From JBBIWA01 sp037439425 (GTDB lineage Bacteria > Acidobacteriota > Blastocatellia > RBC074): a DNA stretch of 55,174 nt. The stretch covers positions 1 to 55,174 of the forward strand of contig JBBIWA010000029.1 in NCBI GenBank assembly GCA_037439425.1, read 5' to 3'. Shown here in pieces: positions 7,617 to 15,755 of this stretch; within the stretch, counting starts at the first letter, position 1; each line of letters begins with the position of its first letter. The notes beneath the pieces were generated by a model. That model worked only from the letters and a program-made list of their open reading frames with translations, had not been told where the DNA came from and ran no database searches. The position numbers and the translations under genes were made by a program.

Positions 7617-10034
7617 ATGAGGTTCTTGATGCATGCATTGAATCAACCACCTTCGGCACCACCCCAGCATCTCTACCTTCGGATCCTTATCCTGGCAGTA
7701 ACGCTTAGTCTCTTGCTGTTTATCTTCGCGGCAGTGAAGTGGGGCGAGCAGGTGCGCGCGGCTGAGGCTGCTGCTTCGGTGGTGGCAGTAAATGCTGCTA
7801 GTTACGCTAGCCCTCTTGCCCCTGGGGCGATTGCTGCTGCTTTCGGCATAAGGTTGGCCACGCGCGTCGAACTAGCCGACCGCCTCCCGCTGCCAGTCGA
7901 GCTAGCTGGCACGACGGTCCGCCTGATAGACAGCCAGGGTCAGCAGCGATTTGCTCCCCTCTTTTTCGTCTCGCCAGGCCAAATCAACTACCTCGTTCCG
8001 GATGATTTTCCGCTTGGCCCGGCCCAGCTCATCGTTACCAGTGGCGATGGTTTTGTTTCGCGCGGCGAGTTTCAGGTGGCCACGGCCTCGCCAGCGGTCT
8101 TCACCTTCCTGGCCAATGGTCGCGGTGTACCGGTGGCGCTGACGACCTTTGATGGAGCCGTTTATGAATCCGTAGCCAATGTGGATGGATCACCGCGCCC
8201 GGTAGATCCGGGGACGATGTGGCGGCCCAATTATCTGATGCTGTTTGGGACGGGGTTACGGCACGCCACCAGCGTGCGTGTCCGCATCGGCGGCATCGAG
8301 CTTGAGCCAATCTACGCTGGAGAGCAGGGGAATTTTGTCGGGCTGGACCAGATCAATGTAGCACTCCCATCGAATGCGCCTGGCGGAGTGGTGGATTTGG
8401 TGCTCAGCGCTGATGGTCGTCTGAGCAACACGGTGCAGTTGCGCCTGGCCGGTGAGGTCGCTCAGGCCGCTGAGTCTCTGACCGTAACCGATGTCCAGAC
8501 CATCATCGCGCAAGCAGTCACCAAAGCGCAGCAGATAGGTTTGAAAGTCACCCTCGCTGTGGTTGATCACGAAGGCAATGTGCTAGGCGTCTTCAAGATG
8601 ACTGGCGCGCGCGCTGATACGATCATCGGCGTTCCAGGCAAACCAGCAGGTGGATTGCAGGGTGTGAGTGTACCAGCCACATTTGCCGCGATCTCGAAGG
8701 CGGGTACGGCTGCCTTCTTCAGCACTCAGGGCAATGCTTTCACCACGCGCACGGCCAGCTTTATCATTCAAGAGCACTTTCCCCCAGGCGTTGACTTCAC
8801 TCCTGGCGGGCCGTTATTCGGTGTACAGTTCTCGCAATTGCCCTGCACAGATGTCAAAATGCCATCGCTACCTCTTGGCTTGGCGGGCGATCCGGGTGGC
8901 GTGCCGCTGTATAAAAATGGTATCGCTGTCGGTGGTGTCGGCATTGAAGGCGATGGGCTTTATACGGTAGACCTGGATCCGACGGATGAGGACCTGCCAC
9001 CGGAAGAGATCATCGCCGTGGCGGCCTCACAAGGCTTTGAGGCGCCTGCTGCTATTCGCGGAGACCAGATTCTGGTAGATGGCATTCGCTTGCCGTTCGT
9101 CAATGCCCCGCAGACTGGTGTGCAGGCAGCAGCCTTCGGCAGCCTTCCCGGAACTGTCGATCCGATGTTCCCGATTCGCGCGGCACAGGCTTCGCGCTTT
9201 TCACCGCTCACGCTCGGCGGTGTTGCAGGTCGCGTGGACTCGCGCTACTTCCCCTTCAGAGACAGCACGGCAGCAGGCCCGGTGAAGCTCACTGCGGCTG
9301 AGGTCAACACGATTATCATTCAAGCTGCACAACAGGCCGCTCGCACGCGCGCAGCAATTCGCCGCCCGCTTGGTTCTCCGGCTGAAGTCAATATCGCTGT
9401 AGTGGATACCAATGGCATGGTGCTCGGACTCTTTAGCACAGCAGATGCGCCGATCTTCGGCTTCGATGTCTCAGTCCAGAAAGCGCGCACAGCGACTTTT
9501 TACAGCAGCGCCTCAGCAGGGGCTTTGTTGCGGACGGCCGAAGGTGGGAAGTTCGCCGGCTACGCTGATGCAGCGGCGGCTGAGGGCCTGCGTCTGGATG
9601 GGACGATTGCTTTCAGCGACCGCGCAGGCGGATTTTTAAGCCGCCCCTTCTTCCCTGACGGCATCAATGGCACCGAGCACGGACCTTTCTCTAAACCGAT
9701 TGCCGAATTTAGCCCTTTCAATAATGGCTTGCAGCTTGATCTGGTTGCGACAGCGCTGACGAATGTATTGAAAGGGATGCCAGCCCCGACCTGCACCGGC
9801 ATCCCAAGCCTGCCGAACGGGATTCAAATCTTTGCTGGGAGCGTGCCGCTTTACAAAGACGGTGTGCTCGTCGGAGGAATTGGAATCAGCGGGGATGGTA
9901 TTGATCAAGACGACCTGATCGCTGTGGCCGGCAGCGCGGGCTTTGAAGCCCCAGCCAGTATTCGCGCGGATCAAGTTTTCGTGCGCGGAGTCCGTCTGCC
10001 CTATGTCAAATTCCCGCGCCATCCAAACCTGTAA
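7617..10034 (+). CDS. Secreted protein: TIGR03437 domain plus two HbpS/GlcG haem-binding-like domains
   Basis: 805 residues. A hydrophobic segment at about residues 20-42 is a signal peptide or anchor. Residues about 52-280 form the Solibacter-type TIGR03437 domain, starting AVNAASYAS and containing PLFFVSPGQINYLVP, MLFGTGLR and GLDQINVALP. Two HbpS/GlcG-like domains (PF03928) follow: one starts near residue 285 (LTVTDVQTIIAQAVTKAQ, then VTLAVVDHEGNVLGVFKM), the other near 560 (VNIAVVDTNGMVLGLF). Each ends with the same closing module (VPLYKNGIAVGGVGIEGDG and VPLYKDGVLVGGIGISGDG), so the tail is an internal duplication. TIGR03437 is usually C-terminal; here it leads. Position just before the multihaem cytochromes suggests a role in haem or redox handling at the cell surface, which is inference. 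Confidence 0.85.
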   Translation: MRFLMHALNQPPSAPPQHLYLRILILAVTLSLLLFIFAAVKWGEQVRAAEAAASVVAVNAASYASPLAPGAIAAAFGIRLATRVELADRLPLPVELAGTTVRLIDSQGQQRFAPLFFVSPGQINYLVPDDFPLGPAQLIVTSGDGFVSRGEFQVATASPAVFTFLANGRGVPVALTTFDGAVYESVANVDGSPRPVDPGTMWRPNYLMLFGTGLRHATSVRVRIGGIELEPIYAGEQGNFVGLDQINVALPSNAPGGVVDLVLSADGRLSNTVQLRLAGEVAQAAESLTVTDVQTIIAQAVTKAQQIGLKVTLAVVDHEGNVLGVFKMTGARADTIIGVPGKPAGGLQGVSVPATFAAISKAGTAAFFSTQGNAFTTRTASFIIQEHFPPGVDFTPGGPLFGVQFSQLPCTDVKMPSLPLGLAGDPGGVPLYKNGIAVGGVGIEGDGLYTVDLDPTDEDLPPEEIIAVAASQGFEAPAAIRGDQILVDGIRLPFVNAPQTGVQAAAFGSLPGTVDPMFPIRAAQASRFSPLTLGGVAGRVDSRYFPFRDSTAAGPVKLTAAEVNTIIIQAAQQAARTRAAIRRPLGSPAEVNIAVVDTNGMVLGLFSTADAPIFGFDVSVQKARTATFYSSASAGALLRTAEGGKFAGYADAAAAEGLRLDGTIAFSDRAGGFLSRPFFPDGINGTEHGPFSKPIAEFSPFNNGLQLDLVATALTNVLKGMPAPTCTGIPSLPNGIQIFAGSVPLYKDGVLVGGIGISGDGIDQDDLIAVAGSAGFEAPASIRADQVFVRGVRLPYVKFPRHPNL

Positions 10035-10108
10035 AGTGCCAGTAGTCAATGGTCAGTAGTCAGTAGAGCCTTCTTCGCCTCCTGACTACCTAACTACCGA
10101 CCGCTGAT
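10035..10108. repeat. CAGTAGTCAGT-type intergenic repeat
   Basis: The spacer before the first nonahaem cytochrome carries CAGTAGTCAATGGTCAGTAG, a further TCAGTAG unit, and on the other side CTGACTACCTAACTACCGAC, which is roughly its complement. Related sequence is found at 325-342, 5115-5130 and 23881-24000, always between genes. Confidence 0.6.
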
Positions 10109-11305
10109 ATGAAGCGAGTGGTCATTATTCTACTCCTGCTGCTGGTGGGTGCGCTGTATCGCGCTGATCTAGCCAGGACCTGGCGCGAAGCCAAGGCGCA
10201 ACGTAATCGTCCGCCCCAAGTAGATTACTCTAAATTCAAGCATTCATCACACGCCGGCGCAGTCAAAACTCTCAAAGGCGCTACGCAACAGCTCGATTGC
10301 GCCTATTGCCATACTGTCAACAAAGGTAATCCTAACGTCACACTCTACCCGAACACTAAACCCGGAAGCACGGCAACACATTCAGCCTGTCTTGATTGCC
10401 ACGCCATGACTGGGCGGCAGGCAGCAGTTACGGGTTTCTTCCCCAAGGCTTGCCTCATCTGTCACGAGGATGTCGTAACCAAATCGGAGCAGATGACCAA
10501 CAATCTGCGACCGTTTCCTAACCCGGCAGTGATCGAATCTCAATTCGGCACTCTTTACTCGCATAAGTCGCACACGGATTATCTGGAGAATTCTGATAAG
10601 TTCCAGAGCAAGTTCGAGTGCGCGGCCTGTCACAATCACAAAGAGGAAGAAGCAGAGGGCACGATTCGCTTCAAGGCCGGTGTTAAGGAGAGCCTGCCGA
10701 GCCATCCTGAGTGTTTCGTCTGTCACGCCGACGAGAAAGAGGTCTCTAAAAAGAGCAAGACTTTCGCCACCAACTGCGCTGGCTGTCACACGGAATTGAA
10801 GTCGCAGGGGAAAGGCTCTACCCCTGCGCTCCATTGGTTCGTGCGGCAGATCGTTGATCCGGAGCGGAACACGCATCTGCCGAAGCCCAAACCGCCTTTC
10901 AGCCACAAGGACCATGAAGACTTCGTGAGCAAGGGAACGAAAGGTTGTCTGCAGTGCCACCCGACAGGCAGAAGCGCTGACAAGCGCGCCGATTTTTTCC
11001 TCGATCCTAAGACCAAACAAAAGCAACCGCTGATTGCGACCTGTATCGGTTGCCATGATTATGACCACAGGCGAGATGCTCAGCAGAAGATCGGCGGGGC
11101 AGTCAAGCTGGAAAGCTCACGCTGTCTTAACTGCCACGCGCTTGAGACGATAAGAAAATATGCGGCAAGTGGCTTGCCGCCAGCAAGCCATCTGCTAACC
11201 CTGACGCCAAAACCGGCATCCAAGACGGAGACCAAACCAGCAACACCCGCCCCGAAGGCCGATGCCAGGCTTGAGCTGAAGGCGTTATTGGTAGGTTTCA
11301 GATAA
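10109..11305 (+). CDS. Nonahaem c-type cytochrome (first of a pair)
   Basis: 398 residues with nine CXXCH haem-attachment motifs: CAYCH, CLDCH, CLICH, CAACH, CFVCH, CAGCH, CLQCH, CIGCH and CLNCH. Histidine-rich segments between them (KHSSHAGAVK, SHKSHTD, FSHKDHEDF) probably provide distal ligands. An N-terminal hydrophobic stretch (VVIILLLLLVGALYRA) without a clear cleavage site suggests an anchored or exported protein; haem attachment requires export. The last 35 residues are Ala/Pro/Lys-rich and lack haem motifs. It shares its opening with the next cytochrome (DYSKFKHSSHAGAVK against DYNRFTHQTHSGAVK), indicating tandem duplication. The likely role is periplasmic electron transfer; partner reductases or oxidases are not in the window. 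Confidence 0.9.
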   Translation: MKRVVIILLLLLVGALYRADLARTWREAKAQRNRPPQVDYSKFKHSSHAGAVKTLKGATQQLDCAYCHTVNKGNPNVTLYPNTKPGSTATHSACLDCHAMTGRQAAVTGFFPKACLICHEDVVTKSEQMTNNLRPFPNPAVIESQFGTLYSHKSHTDYLENSDKFQSKFECAACHNHKEEEAEGTIRFKAGVKESLPSHPECFVCHADEKEVSKKSKTFATNCAGCHTELKSQGKGSTPALHWFVRQIVDPERNTHLPKPKPPFSHKDHEDFVSKGTKGCLQCHPTGRSADKRADFFLDPKTKQKQPLIATCIGCHDYDHRRDAQQKIGGAVKLESSRCLNCHALETIRKYAASGLPPASHLLTLTPKPASKTETKPATPAPKADARLELKALLVGFR

Positions 11306-11318
11306 ACACTATGATCGG

Positions 11319-11397
11319 ATTGCGAATTGCGAATTTCGGATTTGGAATTTCAATTCGCGATCCGCAATTGCTTATGCTGGCCCAGAGAATCAAGATT
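11319..11397 (+). repeat. 79-base AT-rich repeat containing the next gene's start codon
   Basis: This stretch (beginning ATTGCGAATTGCGAATTTCG and ending with AGAATCAAGATT) is the inverted copy of 15664-15742, with 78 of 79 bases identical. Its last 24 bases include the ATG at 11374 and the codons for MLAQRIKI of the cytochrome. Partial copies lie at 14773-14840, 22073-22150, 40543-40616 and 40719-40756. Confidence 0.9.
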
Positions 11398-12318
11398 GGT
11401 CTTGTGCTGCTTGGTGTAGTGATGTGGGTGACGATCATGTTGCCGCTTTCTGCGCGCAGCCAGAACCAGCAGGCGAAGGACTACAACCGCTTTACGCATC
11501 AAACCCATTCCGGCGCAGTCAAAATTCCGGGCACGAGTCAAATGCTGGAACTGAAGTGCGATTACTGCCACCCGCCTGCTGGAGCGAGACCGCCAGCGCG
11601 CGTGGCGACCACAGAGCGAAATCGGCAGTTGCAACTGAGATTTCCTGGGCATCAAGCCTGCATCGAATGTCACGTGGCACAGTTTACTGCGCGACCGCCT
11701 CAGACCTGCGTCATCTGTCACCGCACAGAAGAGGGACTCACGGCCAGCCCGCCGCAGCGCGATTTTCCACGGCGGCGGGATTTCAATGCTTTCTTTGACA
11801 CCAAACAGCACGAAGCGCACATCAATTATGCGCTGCCGGATGGGCAAAAGGCGGGTTGCAATTTCTGCCACAAGCCAACTCTGAAGAAAGCCGCGATGGC
11901 CATCGCCTCGCATCCAGAATGCTACGTGTGTCACACTCCAGCAAGCCACGATCAAAAGGCCAGCCTCAAATCCGGCTGCGCTGTTTGCCATACCGAGATG
12001 GTCAGTAGTGTCCAGCCCTTCTCGGCAAAGTATCGGAGCCGGGCTTACGGCGCGCAGTTTTCTCATCAAACACACATTGGTTATGCCGATTGCTTAGCCT
12101 GCCATACCATTTCTGGCGGCTACAATCAGCCAGTACCTCGCACGATCAAGGTGCAACAACACCTCTCCGAAGCGACCAGGTCAGGGCGCGGCTGTTTCAG
12201 TTGTCACGATGGAGTGAAGCAATACCGTGGACGCCCGATCTTCAGTGGCGAAGACTTCCAGTCATGCGATAAGTGCCATACGCGTCCGGACAAGAAAGTT
12301 CTGGTGACGGATGGCTGA
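11374..12318 (+). CDS. Nonahaem c-type cytochrome (second of a pair)
   Basis: 314 residues from the ATG at 11374. An in-frame ATG at 11311 would add 21 residues encoded by the AT-rich repeat, with no signal-peptide character; starting at 11374 gives a normal signal sequence (MLAQRIKIGLVLLGVVMWVT to SARSQ). Nine CXXCH motifs follow: CDYCH, CIECH, CVICH, CNFCH, CYVCH, CAVCH, CLACH, CFSCH and CDKCH. The N-terminal FTHQTHSGAVK and the HPECYVCH block match the preceding cytochrome, which supports duplication. The cytochrome is expected to be periplasmic. No Shine-Dalgarno sequence is evident, because the upstream bases are repeat-derived. Confidence 0.88.
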   Translation: MLAQRIKIGLVLLGVVMWVTIMLPLSARSQNQQAKDYNRFTHQTHSGAVKIPGTSQMLELKCDYCHPPAGARPPARVATTERNRQLQLRFPGHQACIECHVAQFTARPPQTCVICHRTEEGLTASPPQRDFPRRRDFNAFFDTKQHEAHINYALPDGQKAGCNFCHKPTLKKAAMAIASHPECYVCHTPASHDQKASLKSGCAVCHTEMVSSVQPFSAKYRSRAYGAQFSHQTHIGYADCLACHTISGGYNQPVPRTIKVQQHLSEATRSGRGCFSCHDGVKQYRGRPIFSGEDFQSCDKCHTRPDKKVLVTDG

Positions 12319-12458
12319 GCTGAATTACTCACGGAGAATTGAGGAGAGGGCAGCCGTCATTTGATCCGCAAGTGAAAGAGTCTTTACCCAAGCTTTGATA
12401 ATCAGACATCTGCGTCGTGGCCCGCGCCGGTGTCTCTCCAGAGAGAGTGTGAAGCAGT

Positions 12459-13448
12459 ATGGTGGAGTTGATCTTTGTCAAAGGGCCAAAAGCAGGGAAG
12501 CGCATCACCCTGACCAAAGAGCGCATTAGCATTGGACGACTCGGTTGCGATCTTGAGTTGAATAATCCGAAGGTCTCGCGCCAGCACGCTTTCATCAAAT
12601 GCCTGAACGGTCGCGTTACTATCAAAGACAACCGCAGTAGCAACGGCACGTATGTTAACGGCAAACGGACCACCAGCGCTGTGCTGCGTGACGGCGACGA
12701 GGTGCGCATAGGTGAACACCTCTTTCGCGTGCAGATCCATGCCCCTGCTGCCAGGCCAGGTGAACAGCCGACGCGCCGGGAATTGATCTCGCGCTTCTTG
12801 ATTGAAGACCGAACCAGCGGGGTGCGGCGGCTGGAATTCGCAGGCGATGATCTCACCATTGGTCGCAGCGAGAAATGCAAACTCGTGTTGGACGATGAGG
12901 AACTCTCACGCCGGCACGCCGTAATCAAACATCGGAATGGTAGCTTTGAGATCGAGGATCTGGGCAGCGCCAATGGAACCTACCTCAACGGCGAGTCGGT
13001 GCAGACGGCCAGGCTCAAGAGTGGAGACCGGATTGAGATGGGCAGCCTCGAAGTTGCCGTGCAGATCGCCGCTGGCGCGCTGCGCCTGGTGATTAGGCGC
13101 CATGGCGCGCTTGAAGCAGAGGCGAGACAGCTACCAGATGAGAACGCTTCTTCCCTGAGGACTTCAGCGGAAGAAGTTTCGGCAGCTCGGTCAGGCTGGT
13201 TGCGCTATCCCATCATCAGTGGGCTGGGGCTCGCTCTGGCGGTAGCATTATTGTTGCTTTTCATCGGCCGGACGCATGCCAGCCCGGCGCGCCAGCGTAT
13301 TGACGCTGTGCCTGGCGCAGGTTACTCTAACGGTGACTCTTCCACGCCCAGGGCAAAGAGCATAGCGCAAAGAGCAGCATGCCCTCTGCTCTATGCACGA
13401 CGGCCCTGGCATCCCTTTTCTGGTGGGGAGAACAGAAATATTGACTAA
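12459..13448 (+). CDS. Tandem FHA-domain protein with C-terminal membrane anchor
   Basis: 329 residues with two forkhead-associated domains at about 1-100 and 107-205. Both have the diagnostic motifs: GR near ISIGRLGCD and LTIGRSEKC, SRQH/SRRH, and NGTYVNG/NGTYLNG. FHA domains bind phosphothreonine peptides. A single hydrophobic segment (about 250-270, ISGLGLALAVALLLLFIG) would place the FHA domains in the cytoplasm and a short tail outside. The last ~50 residues look compositionally different and come from a repeat-like stretch (CAAAGAGCATAGCGC and neighbours), so the original C-terminus may have been altered. The gene overlaps the leader region of the next cytochrome. Its place between cytochrome genes hints that Ser/Thr phosphorylation controls the electron-transfer proteins (inference). 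Confidence 0.88.
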   Translation: MVELIFVKGPKAGKRITLTKERISIGRLGCDLELNNPKVSRQHAFIKCLNGRVTIKDNRSSNGTYVNGKRTTSAVLRDGDEVRIGEHLFRVQIHAPAARPGEQPTRRELISRFLIEDRTSGVRRLEFAGDDLTIGRSEKCKLVLDDEELSRRHAVIKHRNGSFEIEDLGSANGTYLNGESVQTARLKSGDRIEMGSLEVAVQIAAGALRLVIRRHGALEAEARQLPDENASSLRTSAEEVSAARSGWLRYPIISGLGLALAVALLLLFIGRTHASPARQRIDAVPGAGYSNGDSSTPRAKSIAQRAACPLLYARRPWHPFSGGENRNID

Positions 13449-13473
13449 CTTGCTCGGAGGGAAACCTGAAACT

Positions 13474-13968
13474 ATGCGTATCAAGTTGATAATCGTCGTT
13501 TGTTTTGCGGTCGCGTTTTCGGTAAGTGCGGCAGAACGGATCTTCAGTGGTCGCGTGACCGCGCAAGATAGTGGCCAGAAGTTGCCAGGTGATGATGTGA
13601 TCATACCTTCACCGAATGATCCAAGGTGGGGGCAGGTCAAATTCACTCACCAGCAGCATCTGGAGTTTTCATCCTGTGTCTACTGCCACCACACCAATGA
13701 AGGGATGACGCTGGAGAGCTTCCAGGCTGGGAAAGCCGGAAAAGTCCCGCTCTGCATTGAATGCCACACCAGAACCGAAGGCGATGAGAAGAATCCGAAA
13801 AGCAGCGATGGCACGGAGCTGTGGAGCAAGGAGGCTTACCACATCAACTGCATTGATTGTCACAAGGGTGAGATTACTAAAAAGCCCAAGGGGGTTACTG
13901 ATGCTTACGTCAAGAAGCAAGGAGCGGGACCGAGCAAGTGTGCTGAATGTCACGAGAGAAGAGAATGA
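13474..13968 (+). CDS. Tetrahaem cytochrome c3/c7-like protein
   Basis: 164 residues from the ATG at 13474. A longer in-frame start at 13393 lies inside the FHA gene and adds no sensible sequence, while GGAGGG lies 12 bases before the chosen ATG. A signal peptide (MRIKLIIVVCFAVAFSVSA) is followed by four CXXCH motifs: CVYCH, CIECH, CIDCH and CAECH. A KFTHQQHLEF segment probably supplies distal histidines. The size and motif count match small class III-like cytochromes that shuttle electrons in the periplasm. It is the third multihaem gene in this cluster and a plausible soluble partner of the two nonahaem proteins. Confidence 0.9.
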   Translation: MRIKLIIVVCFAVAFSVSAAERIFSGRVTAQDSGQKLPGDDVIIPSPNDPRWGQVKFTHQQHLEFSSCVYCHHTNEGMTLESFQAGKAGKVPLCIECHTRTEGDEKNPKSSDGTELWSKEAYHINCIDCHKGEITKKPKGVTDAYVKKQGAGPSKCAECHERRE

Positions 13969-14032
13969 ATGCAGGGGCGAGTGAAGGGTAAGTTCGCTGC
14001 GCTGATGAGGTGCGGCTTGGGTTGAAACAAAC

Positions 14033-14731
14033 ATGAACAAAGACAACATTCTCTACGGCATCATTGGACTGCTCGTCGGCGTGATGCTCGGTTATATCAT
14101 CACCAACTCGATCAATCGCAACACGCCCACAGTGGCGCCAACAGCAACCCCGCTGGGCGCGGCGGCAGGTGGATCGGGAGCGCTGCCGGCCGATCATCCC
14201 CCGCTAGATGGCACGGGCGGGGAAGGACAAGCTGATGTGATGGCAGTTATTGAGAAAGCGCGCCGAGAGGTGACGAACTTCGAGGCGCAAATGGAGGCTG
14301 CCTCGCTCTATTACCAGATTAAACGCTACGATCAAGTGCTGGAGTTTCTCAAACGCGCTTACCAAATCCGGCCTGATGATTTTGCTGTGCTGGCTAATTT
14401 GGGCAATGTCACTTTTGACCTGCAGCGTTACGAGGAGGCTGAGCAATGGTACCAAAGGGCGCTAAAGGTCAGGCCTGATAGCCCCAATGTGCATGCTGAT
14501 CTGGGGCTGACTTACTATCTGCGCACTCCGCGCGATTTGGACAAGGCAATCGCCGCCTTCCGCGCCGCACTCAGCTATGATCCTCGCCACGAACAGGCAC
14601 TCCAGAATCTGACCAGCGCCTTGATTGAGAAGAATGACAAGGCGGCAGCACGCGAGATGCTCGCTCGGCTGGAGCAGGTCAATCCGAATAACGAGAGCCT
14701 CACGCGGCTTCGTGCGCAACTCGCCCCATAA
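14033..14731 (+). CDS. Membrane-anchored TPR protein
   Basis: 232 residues. An uncleaved-looking hydrophobic segment at residues 6-25 (ILYGIIGLLVGVMLGYIITN) precedes a Pro/Ala/Gly-rich linker. Residues about 75-230 then form four or more TPR units (for example DQVLEFLKRAYQIRPDDFAVL and RYEEAEQWYQRALKVRPDS). The layout resembles NrfG/CcmH-type TPR proteins that help cytochrome c maturation, which would fit the cytochrome neighbours. The sequence alone only supports a membrane-tethered interaction scaffold. It lies 64 bases after the tetrahaem cytochrome. Confidence 0.85.
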   Translation: MNKDNILYGIIGLLVGVMLGYIITNSINRNTPTVAPTATPLGAAAGGSGALPADHPPLDGTGGEGQADVMAVIEKARREVTNFEAQMEAASLYYQIKRYDQVLEFLKRAYQIRPDDFAVLANLGNVTFDLQRYEEAEQWYQRALKVRPDSPNVHADLGLTYYLRTPRDLDKAIAAFRAALSYDPRHEQALQNLTSALIEKNDKAAAREMLARLEQVNPNNESLTRLRAQLAP

Positions 14732-14772
14732 GCAGTGCCCCATAAGTAGTGATTGATGAGCAAAACGAATCT

Positions 14773-14840
14773 CATGGGTATTGCGAATTGCGAATGGAAA
14801 TTCCAAATCAGAGATTGCGCGATTCGCAATGCGAATCTCA
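14773..14840. repeat. Partial AT-rich intergenic repeat
   Basis: A degenerate member of the GCGAATTGCGAAT family, combining segments in both orientations (GCGAATTGCGAATGGAAATT and AGAGATTGCGCGATTCGCAA). It fills the spacer before the phosphodiesterase gene and causes an artificial in-frame extension of that gene back to 14749. Confidence 0.7.
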
Positions 14841-14865
14841 TTTCATCACTCATCGCCTGGTTTTT

Positions 14866-15624
14866 GTGAAAGTCAGAATTGTTCCCAGCACCAGAGATGG
14901 GAAGCATCAATTGCTGACCACCTATCTGATTAATGACACGCTGGCCCTTGACGCCGGAGCGATCGCCGTCGGGCTGAGTCGTGCCGAGCAACTGCGGCTG
15001 CGCTCGATTGTCATCACGCACACGCATCTGGACCACGTCCTGTCGCTGCCGCTGTTCATCACTGATTTGTTTGAAGATCTGCGCGAGCCGATCAAGCTTT
15101 ATGCGACGGCGTCGGATTTTGAAGCGTTGCGAAAATATATCTTCAATCCGCGCATGTGGATTGAGCTAGAAGTTCTCAAGAACGAGCATACAGAGTTGCT
15201 CTCGTATCAGCCGATTGAATCCAACCGCAGCTTCGAGGCTGAAGGATTGCGTTTGACCCCCATTCCGGTGACGCACACGATCCTGACGCACGGCTTGCTG
15301 GTGGAAGATGAGCATAGCGCTCTCTTCTTCACTTCGGATACAGGGATGACAGAGCGAGCCTGGCAAGTTATCAATGAGTGTGACAAGCTCCGGGCTGTCT
15401 TAATTGACCTCTCGTTTCCACGCGCGCTGACTGAGCTGGCGCGCGCAAGCGGGCATCATTCAACAGCGACTTTGGTTGAGGAGATCACTAAGCTCAGGCC
15501 GGAGGTCATGCTTTACGGGGTCCATTTGAAGACGCCTTATCGTGATCGCATCATGGCTGAAGTGGAAGCGCTCGGCAATCCACGCCTCGTCGTGGCTGAG
15601 GTGGGGCGGGAGTACCAATTTTAA
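14866..15624 (+). CDS. Class II 3',5'-cyclic-nucleotide phosphodiesterase-like MBL-fold hydrolase
   Basis: 252 residues from the GTG at 14866; the in-frame ATG at 14749 is in repeat DNA and gives 39 meaningless residues. The metallo-beta-lactamase-type site is clear: His52, His54, Asp56 and His57 in ITHTHLDHVLSLPLF, later VTHTILTHG, SDTGMTE, and the last ligand region in LYGVHLKTPY. The pattern, with PLFITDLF after the metal motif, is that of class II phosphodiesterases (yeast PDE1, CpdP; PF02112). Its stop lies 131 bases before an adenylate cyclase gene, so the two could set the level of one cyclic nucleotide. Alternative: another MBL hydrolase of the same superfamily. The start codon is uncertain because no Shine-Dalgarno sequence is visible. 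Confidence 0.8.
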   Translation: MKVRIVPSTRDGKHQLLTTYLINDTLALDAGAIAVGLSRAEQLRLRSIVITHTHLDHVLSLPLFITDLFEDLREPIKLYATASDFEALRKYIFNPRMWIELEVLKNEHTELLSYQPIESNRSFEAEGLRLTPIPVTHTILTHGLLVEDEHSALFFTSDTGMTERAWQVINECDKLRAVLIDLSFPRALTELARASGHHSTATLVEEITKLRPEVMLYGVHLKTPYRDRIMAEVEALGNPRLVVAEVGREYQF

Positions 15625-15663
15625 GGGCAGGCAAAGGCCGCTGATTTCGGATTGTGAGTTGCG

Positions 15664-15742
15664 AATCTTGATTCTCTGGGCCAGCATAAGCAATTGCGGA
15701 TCGCGAATTGAAATTCCAAATCCGAGATTCGCAATTCGCAAT
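15664..15742 (-). repeat. Inverted partner of the 79-base AT-rich repeat
   Basis: Reverse-complement copy of 11319-11397 with a single base difference. It fills the spacer between the phosphodiesterase and cyclase genes and is not part of any gene here, unlike the partner copy, which contains a start codon. Confidence 0.9.
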
Positions 15743-15755
15743 GCGCCATTGATTT

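Noticed and set aside
10382..11068. Long minus-strand frame opposite the first nonahaem cytochrome
   Set aside because: A shadow of the plus-strand gene: nine regularly placed CXXCH motifs prove the plus frame, and the minus product lacks any pattern.
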